64,000 nucleotides of DNA from an uncultured Bacteroidales bacterium (GTDB lineage Bacteria > Bacteroidota > Bacteroidia > Bacteroidales > F082), in the NCBI GenBank assembly GCA_947304185.1, contig CAMZAM010000003.1:1-64000 (forward strand), written 5' to 3'. The translations under genes were made by a program, and so were the position numbers. Of this stretch, positions 56,412-64,000 are shown piece by piece. Each line of letters starts with the position of its first letter. The stretch's first letter is position 1. The notes under the pieces are model-generated. The model had not been told where the DNA came from. It was given only the letters and a program-made list of their open reading frames with translations, and made no database searches.

Positions 56412-57127
56412 TCTCTTATGATGAATTTGTATGTTATCGTTCCTTTTTGCGACTCTGCCGCATCTTTGTCGGGTGCGAACACCGACGACAGCGCCGCTTG
56501 TTTTGCTGTCTCGCGCATCTTCATGTTAGAGATGATAGTGCCTTTGCCTATCTCGGCTCTCAGCACGCGACCGTCGCGGTCGACCCATATGTCTACTACT
56601 ATGATGCCTTCTTCGTTGAAGTCAGAGCTTGGTCGTGGCAGGCTCTTGGCGTTACGGCCGCCGAGGTCGTACGATGGTCCTCCGACGCTGCCGCCCAGTC
56701 CTTCGTAGTTGTTGATATCCTGACCGCCGTTGGGGTTACCTTGGTCGCCTGGAGTCTCGGTGTTGCCTTCCGACGAGGTGCTTTCCTGAGGTTTTACAGG
56801 CTTAAACAGCGCTCGAGGGTCTACCGTCGGCGCCTCCTCCTTGGGTTTCGGGGCTTCTATCGCTGGTGTCTCCTCGGTGTTCTGCGTCACCGTCTGCTCC
56901 TCTGGCTTAGGCTGAGGCGCCGACGGCTGCACTGCTTCAGTAGGCTTGGGCTGCTGGTTGACGCCCATGCCTTCGTTGTACATGCCGAGGTTGACCTCAA
57001 CGCCAGCCTCACCTGGCAGCGGCAGCGGCGTAGTGAGCGCCATGATGACAAGAAGCACCACCGCGATGGCATGGACAGCCACCGTGACAGCAACAGCTAT
57101 TGTCTTATTCTTGCTCTCTTGTGTCAT
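56408..57127 (-). CDS. tonB: TonB-family energy transducer
   Basis: The 239-residue protein has one N-terminal TM (about 9-32), a long Pro/Glu/Gln-rich periplasmic linker (about 50-125), a Gly-rich stretch and a C-terminal TonB domain (EEGIIVVDIWVDRDGRVLRAEIGKGT ... AALSSVFAPDK). Together with ExbBD it transmits the proton gradient to outer-membrane receptors. Overlaps exbD by 4 nt. Confidence 0.9.
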   Translation of the reverse strand: MTQESKNKTIAVAVTVAVHAIAVVLLVIMALTTPLPLPGEAGVEVNLGMYNEGMGVNQQPKPTEAVQPSAPQPKPEEQTVTQNTEETPAIEAPKPKEEAPTVDPRALFKPVKPQESTSSEGNTETPGDQGNPNGGQDINNYEGLGGSVGGPSYDLGGRNAKSLPRPSSDFNEEGIIVVDIWVDRDGRVLRAEIGKGTIISNMKMRETAKQAALSSVFAPDKDAAESQKGTITYKFIIRE

Positions 57128-57546
57128 TTCTTTGCCGATGTTGCCAGTAAAACCTTATGGTTTTGATGTATCTCGTTGTTGATGTCGTTGACCGCGTCGA
57201 TCACGTTGACGACGTACTGCACCGGCACGCTCTTGTCGGAACGTACCACCACGGTGCCGTCAACACCTCCGTTGGTCTTGTTGAGTTCCACCAAGATCTC
57301 CGATTTCAATTGACTATCAGTGACTTGGCGCTCTCCGACAAAATAATCATTCTTCTCGTTGATGTACACCGTGACAGTCTGCTTGGCCATGGTGCGGCTG
57401 CTGCTCTGAGGGAGCAACAGCTTGATGGCGTTAGGCGCCACGAGCGTCGACGTCAGCATGAAGAAGATGAGCAGTAGGAACACGAGGTCAGACATCGACG
57501 ACGAGTTAAACTCCACTCTTCTCTGGTTTCTGCGTTTCAGTGCCAT
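57124..57546 (-). CDS. exbD: ExbD/TolR family biopolymer transport protein
   Basis: The 140-residue protein has one TM near 18-40 (FNSSSMSDLVFLLLIFFMLTSTLV) with the conserved Asp in the MSDLVF membrane segment, followed by a periplasmic domain. It forms the proton channel with the ExbB homologue. It starts 2 nt after exbB and overlaps tonB by 4 nt. Confidence 0.93.
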   Translation of the reverse strand: MALKRRNQRRVEFNSSSMSDLVFLLLIFFMLTSTLVAPNAIKLLLPQSSSRTMAKQTVTVYINEKNDYFVGERQVTDSQLKSEILVELNKTNGGVDGTVVVRSDKSVPVQYVVNVIDAVNDINNEIHQNHKVLLATSAKK

Positions 57547-57548
57547 AA

Positions 57549-58235
57549 TTACTTAGCCGGTTCGTTCAACACATCCATAAATTCAATACTCTTCGACTCG
57601 AGGAGGTTTACCACCTTATCGATCTGCGCAACAAGGATGTTATAGAAGATAAAGGCGATGATACCCACGATGAGACCGCCGACGGTCGTCACCATGGCCT
57701 GATAGATACCTGTCGAGAGAAGCTCGATATCGATGTTGTTGCCTGCCATCGACATGTCGTAGAAAGCACGTATCATACCAATGACGGTGCCGAGGAATCC
57801 CAGCATCGGGCCTGCACCCGAGATCATGGCGAGCAACGCAACGCCTTTCTCAAGATTGCTAACTTCAAGATTACCAACGTTTTCGATGGCTGTCTGTATG
57901 TCGTTCAACGGCTTGCCCACACGCGAGATACCTTTTTCAATCATACGTGAAAGTGGGGTGGAGCTCTTTTGACATAAAACTTTGGCGTCGTCCAACTTGC
58001 CGTCTTTCATATACAGACGGATGGTCTCCATGAAGGCGTCGTCTTTCTTCGCTGCCTTGTGGATGGTGACGAAACGTTCGATGAAGATGTAAACGGCTAT
58101 CACTGAAAAGATAGCTAAAATCAACATAATCCAACCGCCCTGGACGGTCATGTCCCATAACGACATTCTGATCTCTGTGGCTTCTGTAACTGTTTCAGCT
58201 ACAGGTACTTGCAATAAAAAACTTGATAAATTCAT
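57549..58235 (-). CDS. exbB: ExbB/TolQ/MotA family proton channel protein
   Basis: The 228-residue protein has three TMs (about 35-55, 130-150, 175-200) with family motifs GAGPMLGFLGTVIGMIRAF and GLIVGIIAFIFYN. It is first in the exbB-exbD-tonB-folC-tamL-recD-like operon. The promoter is overlaid by a 14-bp inverted repeat (58242-58283). Confidence 0.93.
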   Translation of the reverse strand: MNLSSFLLQVPVAETVTEATEIRMSLWDMTVQGGWIMLILAIFSVIAVYIFIERFVTIHKAAKKDDAFMETIRLYMKDGKLDDAKVLCQKSSTPLSRMIEKGISRVGKPLNDIQTAIENVGNLEVSNLEKGVALLAMISGAGPMLGFLGTVIGMIRAFYDMSMAGNNIDIELLSTGIYQAMVTTVGGLIVGIIAFIFYNILVAQIDKVVNLLESKSIEFMDVLNEPAK

Positions 58236-58241
58236 ATACTA

Positions 58242-58283
58242 ATATTTGTCAATTACAAAGATAAACAATTAATTGACAAATAT
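58242..58283. promoter_or_regulatory. 14-bp inverted repeat flanking the exbB -7 box
   Basis: ATATTTGTCAATTA (58242-58255) and TAATTGACAAATAT (58270-58283) are perfect arms; the 14-nt loop contains the -7 box. An operator in this place could block or activate the operon. The core TTGTCAATT also occurs at the htpG/methyltransferase palindrome (3338-3350). Confidence 0.5.
58256..58263 (-). promoter_or_regulatory. -7 box for exbB operon
   Basis: On the minus strand TATCTTTG matches TAnnTTTG, 21 nt before the exbB ATG at 58235; the -7 box lies in the loop of the inverted repeat. Confidence 0.65.
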
Positions 58284-58314
58284 ATTATAAAAAAATATAA
58301 AAAATGTGAAAAAA

Positions 58315-59214
58315 TCAGATTTCGGTGAATCTCTTGACGATTTTCTCGCTGTAGGTGCGTGAAACAGGCACCGGCTCGAGTCCGGGCTGGTTGAAGTCGA
58401 TATAATAGCCGTCGGCCTCGTTGCGTATCACCTTGATATTGTTGGTGTTTACAATATACGTGCGATGACAGCGCATCATAGGAGTGCCTGCGAGTGAGTC
58501 TTCTATGGCTTGAATCTTGTTGCGGAGCACAAACGAGGTGATGCCACCTTTATTATTATAGAACACATTCACATAGTTGCCTTCCGCCTTGATGTAATAG
58601 ATATTCTCAAGCTTCACTGCAAATTTCTGTGCGCCTGTATAGTCGTTGAAGTTGATGATGTCGGGGTTGTCGGTCACTAAGCTCTCTGTGGCTTTTGCCG
58701 AGGTTTTGCTGGTGCCGGCATCGTTTGTTGTTATCATGCTCTTGGCGATCTTCAAGACTCTCTGCGCATCGATGATGGCAAAGCTGAGGTCGGTGACGAT
58801 GAACGGGAATCCAAGAGCGATGAAGGTGATGAGAATACTCTTACCGATGATGAGTTCCGAAGGATGACCCGTTACATGCATGATTCTCAATGAGATATAT
58901 GCGTGGAACAAGCCTATGAGGACTATCTCTCCCAAGTTCCATAAAATGAACTTCAGATATGTGAACCTGATGAGTCGCTTCGACATGTAAAACATCATGA
59001 TTCTACTGAAAATCAAGAATATGGTTGAGAATATGATGAAAAAGGCTGTATATATAAATGTATCCTGATCTTCTAACGAGAACCATGCTGTGGTGGTGTC
59101 TGAAAGGGGTACATATACGGCTAAAAATGCTATTGCGAAAAGCACCGAGATGGTCACTTGAACCACGAGGTTGTTTTTCTCTATAAGATAATGTGGCAGT
59201 TTTTTACTTGTCAT
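58315..59214 (-). CDS. Membrane-anchored LytTR family transcriptional regulator
   Basis: The 299-residue protein starts at the ATG at 59214; an upstream TTG start would place codons over the -7 box. Four TMs occupy about residues 12-160 (VVQVTISVLFAIAFLAVYVP; TAFFIIFSTIFLIFSRIMMF; FILWNLGEIVLIGLFHAY; ILITFIALGFPFIVTDL). A linker and a C-terminal LytTR DNA-binding domain follow (about 205-299: ENIYYIKAEGNYVNVFY, MRCHRTYIVN, VSRTYSEKIV). There is no receiver domain, so the membrane part probably senses the signal. Its gene diverges from fabH across the seven-copy repeat array. Confidence 0.9.
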   Translation of the reverse strand: MTSKKLPHYLIEKNNLVVQVTISVLFAIAFLAVYVPLSDTTTAWFSLEDQDTFIYTAFFIIFSTIFLIFSRIMMFYMSKRLIRFTYLKFILWNLGEIVLIGLFHAYISLRIMHVTGHPSELIIGKSILITFIALGFPFIVTDLSFAIIDAQRVLKIAKSMITTNDAGTSKTSAKATESLVTDNPDIINFNDYTGAQKFAVKLENIYYIKAEGNYVNVFYNNKGGITSFVLRNKIQAIEDSLAGTPMMRCHRTYIVNTNNIKVIRNEADGYYIDFNQPGLEPVPVSRTYSEKIVKRFTEI

Positions 59215-59232
59215 GGCGTAATTTTTACGCTG

Positions 59233-59240
59233 CAAAGATA
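59233..59240 (-). promoter_or_regulatory. -7 box for LytTR gene
   Basis: On the minus strand TATCTTTG, 18 nt before the ATG at 59214. Repeat copy 1 begins 22 bp upstream of the box, occupying the normal -33 zone. Confidence 0.6.
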
Positions 59241-59262
59241 CAAATTTTTTCAATACGACCGA

Positions 59263-59396
59263 ATTTCGTCACATTTTTTTTAAATTTCGTCACAAAATTT
59301 TTTATTTCGTCACAAATTTTAAAAATTTCGTCACAAAATGGCGGATTTCGTCACAAAAATCCGAAATTCGTCACAAACAGCTGGAATTTCGTCACA
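59263..59396. promoter_or_regulatory. Seven-copy helically phased operator-like array
   Basis: The 11-mer ATTTCGTCACA begins at 59263, 59284, 59304, 59325, 59345, 59365 (one change, AATTCGTCACA) and 59386. Steps are 21, 20, 21, 20, 20 and 21 bp, two helical turns, and the 9-10-nt spacers are unrelated. It ends 27 bp before the fabH -7 box. The LytTR regulator encoded next door is the obvious candidate binder, since LytTR proteins use direct repeats about 21 bp apart; binding is inferred. Confidence 0.7.
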
Positions 59397-59423
59397 AAAA
59401 TTCACCAAGTGGATTTTCGAGGG

Positions 59424-59431
59424 TACTTTTG
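59424..59431 (+). promoter_or_regulatory. -7 box for fabH operon
   Basis: TACTTTTG fits TAnnTTTG, 54 nt before the fabH ATG. Repeat copy 7 ends 27 bp upstream, just above the -33 position. Confidence 0.55.
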
Positions 59432-59485
59432 CGTCGATTGAAAACGAATAATAATCGGAATATTAACAACAAATAAGGTATATAA

Positions 59486-60433
59486 ATGAAGATTTCTGGA
59501 TTGGGAAGTTCACTTCCGTCAAAAGTTGTTACAAACCAGATGCTTGCTGAGATTCTCGACACATCTGACGAATGGATCACAACGCGTACCGGTATCAAGG
59601 AGCGTCGTGTCCTTTCAAAGGAATATGTGTTGGATCTTGCTGTTGACGCTGCTTTGAAGGCTGTCGCTGACGCTAAGATTGACGTTAAGGATCTCGACTT
59701 CGTCATTTGCGCTAATGTCGTGAATGAATATGTGACACCTGCTTTGAGTTGTATCATCAAGGAAAAGATCGGAGCAAAGTGTCCATGTATCGACCTCAAT
59801 GGAGCCTGCGTAGGATTTATCTATGCCTGCGACATGGCTGAAGCATATTATAAAATTGGTAGAGTGAAGAACGTCCTCGTGGTCTGCGCAGAGGCCCCGG
59901 CACACATGCTCGACTGGCACGACCGTACATGTGCCGTATTGTTTGGAGCAGGAGCAGGAGCTGCGGTGCTGACACCGGGCGACAACATCCTAACCTCACG
60001 TCTGACGAGTTCCGACGGCTGGGATCGTCTTTATGAGATGCACGACCTCCAGTGGTGTCCTTACGACGAGAAAGGCAGGACCAACCTCCCTCTCGTGATG
60101 CACGGTCAGGATGTGTTCAAGTTCGCTACCTCGACATGCGTCAATGACTTGCAGGTGGTGCTGAAAGAAGCAGGCCTCACAGCCGATGACATCGACACCT
60201 ATTTCATCCATCAGGCTAATTTGAGAATCATAAAATACATTGAACAGATGCTGAAACAGCCGAGCGAGAAATTCCCGACCAACATCGAGAAATACGGAAA
60301 CACCTCATCGGCCAGTCTCCCGATCCTTCTCGACGAGACGAAACGTGCAGGCAAGCTCAAAGAAGGCGACATCCTCGCTTTCAGCGCCTTCGGCGCAGGC
60401 CTCGTGTCAGGTGCAATGATTATGAAATGGTAA
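59486..60433 (+). CDS. fabH: Beta-ketoacyl-ACP synthase III (KAS III)
   Basis: This enzyme condenses an acyl-CoA primer with malonyl-ACP. The 315 residues have the Cys in DLNGACVGFIYACD (C108), His in YFIHQANLRII and Asn in EKYGNTSSAS, the full KAS III triad. First gene of a fab-etf operon; primer preference (acetyl- versus branched-chain acyl-CoA) cannot be read from the sequence. Confidence 0.96.
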   Translation: MKISGLGSSLPSKVVTNQMLAEILDTSDEWITTRTGIKERRVLSKEYVLDLAVDAALKAVADAKIDVKDLDFVICANVVNEYVTPALSCIIKEKIGAKCPCIDLNGACVGFIYACDMAEAYYKIGRVKNVLVVCAEAPAHMLDWHDRTCAVLFGAGAGAAVLTPGDNILTSRLTSSDGWDRLYEMHDLQWCPYDEKGRTNLPLVMHGQDVFKFATSTCVNDLQVVLKEAGLTADDIDTYFIHQANLRIIKYIEQMLKQPSEKFPTNIEKYGNTSSASLPILLDETKRAGKLKEGDILAFSAFGAGLVSGAMIMKW

Positions 60434-60448
60434 ATCTGAAAATCAACT

Positions 60449-61690
60449 ATGGAAAATAAAAGACGAGTAGTTATAACCGGCATGGGAGTGGTATCTCCTG
60501 TCGGCAACGATGTCGAGACGTTCCTTGATAGCATCATGAACGGCAAATGCGGCATCAATCTTATCACAAAGTTCAACACTGACGACCTTCCGGTGAAGGT
60601 GGCGGCTGAAGTCAAGGACTTCAACCCTGAGAAAGACGGTCTCGAGACTCCTTTCGTGCGTCGTAACGACCTGTTTGCAGTCTACGCCATGGCGGCAGCT
60701 TGCCAGGCCATGAAAGGCAATGAAGAAGGATGGGATCCTGATCGTCTGGGCGTGTACATCGGCTCGGGCATAGGCGGCTTCGATACTATGATGCGTGAGA
60801 TGCATAAGCTCGAGGCTGAAGGACCGCGTTGGGTGTCACCACTGATGATCCCTACCATGATCGCCAATATGGCGGCCGGTAACGTGGCTATCAGATTCAA
60901 CGCTCATGGCGTTTGTCTGCCAGTGGTTACTGCATGTGCCACAAGCACTCATGCTATAGGTGAGGCCTATCGTGCCATCAAAGACGGATATGCTGACGGC
61001 ATCATCGCCGGCGGCACTGAGGCACCTATCAACAGACTCTCGATAGCAGGTTTCGCTAACTGTAAGGCTTTGACAAAGTCGGAAGACCCTAACGCAGCAT
61101 CACTGCCATTCGATGCAAGGCGCGCCGGATTCGTCATCGCAGAAGGTGCCGGCATAGTGTTGATGGAAGAGTATGAACACGCGAAGAAGCGCGGAGCTAC
61201 AATATATGCTGAGGTTTGCGGTTATGGCAACACCTGCGACGGTCACCACGTCACAGCGCCACATCCTGAAGGAACATACGCCGCTAAAGCCATCAAACAG
61301 GCTCTGGATGAGGCTGGCTATCAGGAGAAGAAAGACCTTCTTTATATCAATGCTCACGGCACGGGCACGGCCTTGAACGATGCGTCGGAGACCGTCGCAG
61401 TGAAGAAAGCGTTGGGTGAGGAAGAGGCGCGCAGAGCCCTCATAAGCTCGACGAAATCGATGACAGGACACCTCCTCGGTGCCGCCGGTGCCATCGAGAT
61501 CATTGCCTCGGCATTGGCACTCCAGAAAGGCATGGTGCCTCCGACAATCAACCTCAACGAGCCTGACCCGGTGTGTGACCTTAACTACACTCCTAACAAG
61601 GCAGTGAAGGCTGACTTGACAATCGCGGTGTCGCAGTCACTCGGCTTCGGCGGACACAATGGCGCAGTGGCCTTGAGACCTATCAAGTAA
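60449..61690 (+). CDS. fabF: Beta-ketoacyl-ACP synthase II (KAS II)
   Basis: The 413-residue elongating condensing enzyme has RRVVITGMGVVSPVGNDVE, the active Cys163 in VVTACATSTHAIGEAYRAI and the two catalytic His in NAHGTGTALND and KSMTGHLLGAAG. It extends acyl-ACP by two carbons. It lies 15 nt after fabH. Confidence 0.96.
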   Translation: MENKRRVVITGMGVVSPVGNDVETFLDSIMNGKCGINLITKFNTDDLPVKVAAEVKDFNPEKDGLETPFVRRNDLFAVYAMAAACQAMKGNEEGWDPDRLGVYIGSGIGGFDTMMREMHKLEAEGPRWVSPLMIPTMIANMAAGNVAIRFNAHGVCLPVVTACATSTHAIGEAYRAIKDGYADGIIAGGTEAPINRLSIAGFANCKALTKSEDPNAASLPFDARRAGFVIAEGAGIVLMEEYEHAKKRGATIYAEVCGYGNTCDGHHVTAPHPEGTYAAKAIKQALDEAGYQEKKDLLYINAHGTGTALNDASETVAVKKALGEEEARRALISSTKSMTGHLLGAAGAIEIIASALALQKGMVPPTINLNEPDPVCDLNYTPNKAVKADLTIAVSQSLGFGGHNGAVALRPIK

Positions 61691-61711
61691 ATTATTGAAA
61701 ATCATATAGCT

Positions 61712-62137
61712 ATGACAAGAGAAGAATTAAAAAACTATTTACCTCACCGCGAGCCTATGTTGCTCATCGACGAGATTGACATCGACGACCAGCATGTCGC
61801 TCATTCGAAATATCACGTTAGAGGCGATGAGTTCTTCCTCCAGGGGCATTTCCCGGGCAACCCAGTGGTGCCGGGCGTCATCCTTTGCGAGATTATGGCC
61901 CAGAGCTGCGCTCTTTTGATGAAGGACGACCTTCCGGGCAAACTCACATTCTACACAGGCATCAACAACGTGCGTTTCAAGAACCAGGTCCTCCCGGGTG
62001 ACACCATCGAGGTCGACGCCGTTCTCACAGCACACCGCGCCAACATTTATTTCTGCGACGCTAAGCTCAGCGTAGCCGGAAAACAATGCGTCAGCGGAAG
62101 CCTGTCGTTCGCTCTCGTTCCAAGAACAGAAAAATAA
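61712..62137 (+). CDS. fabZ: 3-hydroxyacyl-ACP dehydratase
   Basis: The 141-residue hotdog dehydratase has LPHREPMLLIDEI and the FabZ active loop FFLQGHFPGNPVVPGVILCEIMAQ (H46, E60). It dehydrates 3-hydroxyacyl-ACP to trans-2-enoyl-ACP. No LpxC fusion, unlike the other Bacteroidetes FabZ form, so it may be a second, operon-specific dehydratase (inference). Confidence 0.92.
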   Translation: MTREELKNYLPHREPMLLIDEIDIDDQHVAHSKYHVRGDEFFLQGHFPGNPVVPGVILCEIMAQSCALLMKDDLPGKLTFYTGINNVRFKNQVLPGDTIEVDAVLTAHRANIYFCDAKLSVAGKQCVSGSLSFALVPRTEK

Positions 62138-62146
62138 TTTTATATA

Positions 62147-62965
62147 ATGAAGAAAGAATTTCAAATTGTTGTGTTGGCAAAACAGGTGCCTGATACCAAG
62201 AACGTTGGTAAGGACGCCATGAATGCCGACGGCACCATCAACCGCGCGGCTCTTCCTGCCATCTTCAACCCTGATGACATGAAGGCGCTCGAGATGGCTC
62301 TGATGTGCCGTGATATCATTAAGAAAAACAACGTCGATGTCAAGGTCACCGTCATCACGATGGGACCTCCACGTGCTAACGAGATCATCCGCGAGGCATT
62401 ATACCGTGGTGCAGACGACGGCTTCGTAGTCAGCGACAAACGTTTCGCAGGCTCCGACACCTTAGCTACATCATACGCTTTGTCGATGGCTATCAAGAAG
62501 TTAGGATATTACGACATCGTCTTCACAGGACGCCAGGCTATCGATGGTGACACTGCACAGGTGGGACCGCAGACAGCAGAGAAACTTGGCGTGCCACAGA
62601 TCACCTACGCTGATGAGATCATCGCAGCATCGACCGACAGCATCCGTCTCAAGAGAGTGCTGCAGCATGGCATCGAGGTCGTCGAGACAAAACTCCCGGC
62701 ACTCGTCACAGTCCACGGCAACGCTAAAGACTGCCGCTCACGTCATGCACATCTCGTCATCAAGAGGAAAAACACTGAAATCCCAATGCTGACAGCTGAT
62801 GACCTCAATCCTGACTACGAGAGATTAGGTCTAAAAGGCTCGCCGACAAAGGTAAAAAACATCGAGAACGTCGTTCTCACAAAGAAAGAAAGTATCACAG
62901 TAAGCAGCGACGACGAAGGTATCAAAGGATTGATTGAAGACCTCACCGCAGCTCACATTTTCTAA
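62147..62965 (+). CDS. etfB: Electron transfer flavoprotein beta subunit
   Basis: The 272 residues match EtfB: IVVLAKQVPDTKNVGKDAMNADGTINRAALPAIFNPDDMKALEMAL, GADDGFVVSDKRFAGSDTLATSYALS and FTGRQAIDGDTAQVGPQTAEKLGVPQITYADEI (AMP/nucleotide site). It pairs with EtfA (63247), separated by the acp gene, and accepts electrons from acyl-CoA dehydrogenase-type flavoenzymes. Nine nucleotides after fabZ. Confidence 0.95.
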   Translation: MKKEFQIVVLAKQVPDTKNVGKDAMNADGTINRAALPAIFNPDDMKALEMALMCRDIIKKNNVDVKVTVITMGPPRANEIIREALYRGADDGFVVSDKRFAGSDTLATSYALSMAIKKLGYYDIVFTGRQAIDGDTAQVGPQTAEKLGVPQITYADEIIAASTDSIRLKRVLQHGIEVVETKLPALVTVHGNAKDCRSRHAHLVIKRKNTEIPMLTADDLNPDYERLGLKGSPTKVKNIENVVLTKKESITVSSDDEGIKGLIEDLTAAHIF

Positions 62966-63010
62966 ATTTTTAACAAAAACTAATTATTAACATTAAAAAT
63001 TCTTAAAATC

Positions 63011-63247
63011 ATGAATACAAAAGAAAAAATCACCGAAATCATCGTTAACAAACTCAGTTGTGATCCTGCAATGGTTACTGAAGACGCAGGTTTTGTCACC
63101 ACATTAGGTGCCGACTCATTGGATATCGTCGAGCTCATCATGGACATTGAGCGTGAGTTCGAGATTACCATCCCGGATAACATGACAGAGAAGATCGTCA
63201 CAGTGGGCGATGCAATCAAAGTTGTTGAAGAAATCAAGGCAAAATAA
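63011..63247 (+). CDS. Acyl carrier protein
   Basis: The 78-residue ACP has the phosphopantetheine Ser36 in TLGADSLDIVELIMDIEREFEI and the usual acidic four-helix pattern (ITEIIVNKL ... DAIKVVEEIKAK). The residues around Ser36 fit FAS-type carriers. It lies between etfB and etfA with TAATG overlap to etfA; a dedicated carrier for the fab-etf pathway is likely (inference). Confidence 0.93.
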   Translation: MNTKEKITEIIVNKLSCDPAMVTEDAGFVTTLGADSLDIVELIMDIEREFEITIPDNMTEKIVTVGDAIKVVEEIKAK

Positions 63248-64000
63248 TGAATAACATTATTGTTTATTGCGAAGTTAAAGACGACGGCAAGATCGCCGAT
63301 GTGAGTCTGGAGCTCTGTTCCAAGGCCCGTCATCTGGCCGACCGCCTCAAGGTCGACGTCGAAGCCGCTGTCATAGGCAACAACCTCAAAGGTCATGAGA
63401 ATGAGTTGTTTACGCATGGCGTGAACACCGTTTTCTGCCTCGAGGATAAGCGTCTGGGGTTCTATCAGACGTTGCCACATTTCAGTGCCATGACGAAGCT
63501 CATCGAACGCGAGAAGCCGTATTCGGTGCTCTTCGGAGCTACTCCAGTAGGCCGTGACCTCGGTCCGAGAGTCGCGTCATATCTCCGCTGCGGCCTCACA
63601 GCCGACTGCACAGCTCTCGACATCGACGAGAACGGCAACCTGATGCAGATACGTCCGGCTTTCGGAGGTAACATCATCGCCACCATCATCTGTCCGGATG
63701 TGCGTCCGCAAATGGCTACAGTGCGTGAGGGTGTCATGAAACAGGAAGTGTTTGAGAAACAGAAGAATACGAAAGTCGTGAGCCTCAACGCCGCTGAGTT
63801 TTTGAATGACGCCGACTTCGTCGTGAAGATCATCGAGCGTAAGCTTGAGGAGAAGAAAATCGACATCAAAGGCGCTCCTATCATCGTTTCAGGCGGCTAC
63901 GGCATGGGTTGTAAGGAAAACTTCAAGCTTTTGCATGAGCTCGCCGACCTTCTCGGAGGAGAGGTGGGTGCCACACGTGCCGCTGTCGACGCAGGTTTCG
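63247..64000 (+). CDS. etfA: Electron transfer flavoprotein alpha subunit, 3' end cut by window
   Basis: The plus-strand frame from the ATG at 63247 stays open to the window edge, giving 251 codons. The N-terminal domain shows YCEVKDDGKIADVSLELCSKARHLA, FGATPVGRDLGPRVASYLRCGLTADCTAL and QIRPAFGGNIIATI, and the FAD-binding domain opens at IVSGGYGMGCKENFKLL. Its ATG overlaps the acp stop. It forms the ETF heterodimer with EtfB. Confidence 0.94.
   Translation, partial: MNNIIVYCEVKDDGKIADVSLELCSKARHLADRLKVDVEAAVIGNNLKGHENELFTHGVNTVFCLEDKRLGFYQTLPHFSAMTKLIEREKPYSVLFGATPVGRDLGPRVASYLRCGLTADCTALDIDENGNLMQIRPAFGGNIIATIICPDVRPQMATVREGVMKQEVFEKQKNTKVVSLNAAEFLNDADFVVKIIERKLEEKKIDIKGAPIIVSGGYGMGCKENFKLLHELADLLGGEVGATRAAVDAGF

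Noticed and set aside
56390-57166. 258-codon plus-strand ORF opposite tonB
   Set aside because: Low-complexity Arg/Leu-rich shadow of the Pro/Glu-rich TonB linker, with no start signal.
59215-59253. Extended LytTR start at TTG
   Set aside because: It would place coding sequence over the -7 box at 59233-59240; the ATG at 59214 fits better.
59263-59396. CRISPR array
   Set aside because: Repeat units are 11 nt with 9-10-nt spacers, far too short; no cas genes are nearby. Helical spacing points to protein binding.

Overview
The window looks like a chromosomal segment of an uncultured member of the Bacteroidetes, most likely Bacteroidales. Supporting signs are many Bacteroidetes-type -7 boxes (TAnnTTTG, several with a -33 TTTG or GTTG 19 nt upstream), A-rich rather than Shine-Dalgarno leaders, a type IX secretion C-terminal sorting domain, a PorE-like OmpA protein, a TamL-type lipoprotein, fused SecDF, DUF4290, FISUMP-type lipoproteins and the local r-protein gene order.

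Region 1 (1-25.6 kb) holds housekeeping operons, mostly on the minus strand: htpG-lemA-TPM protein; a plus-strand block of methyltransferase, ilvE, secreted Omp28-like protein and thioesterase; porE-like-purM-prfA-pyrF; secDF; grpE-dnaJ-ABC exporter; uvrD-DUF4290-murA; and an OsmC protein. htpG and grpE share an identical 17-nt upstream element that resembles a sigma-54 -24/-12 promoter. It sits at nearly the same distance from the two start codons.

Region 2 (25.6-31.4 kb) is an AT-richer accessory stretch. It encodes a PEGA-repeat surface protein, a lipoprotein whose C-terminal codons look like a diversity-generating retroelement variable region, a trypsin-like protease with no signal peptide, and an ORF6N-PLD fusion.

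Region 3 (31.5-51.3 kb) is the continuous str-S10-spc-alpha ribosomal superoperon (rpsL to rplQ, without tuf), followed by eno. It is preceded by a leader of about 260 nt that can fold into a multibranch RNA.

Region 4 (51.4-58.3 kb, minus strand) is a tightly packed operon: exbB-exbD-tonB-folC-tamL-recD-like helicase.

Region 5 (58.3-64 kb) has a membrane-anchored LytTR regulator divergent from fabH-fabF-fabZ-etfB-acp-etfA. The intergenic region carries seven copies of ATTTCGTCACA spaced 20-21 bp apart, two helical turns, with unrelated spacers. This helically phased array, between a membrane LytTR regulator and a fatty-acid/ETF operon, is the strongest candidate for an undescribed regulatory system here.

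Several intergenic REP-like palindromes double as terminators, and two terminators lie inside or across the coding sequence of a converging gene. No tRNA, rRNA, CRISPR array, transposase or reverse transcriptase was recognised. All functional statements are homology by inspection; no searches were run.
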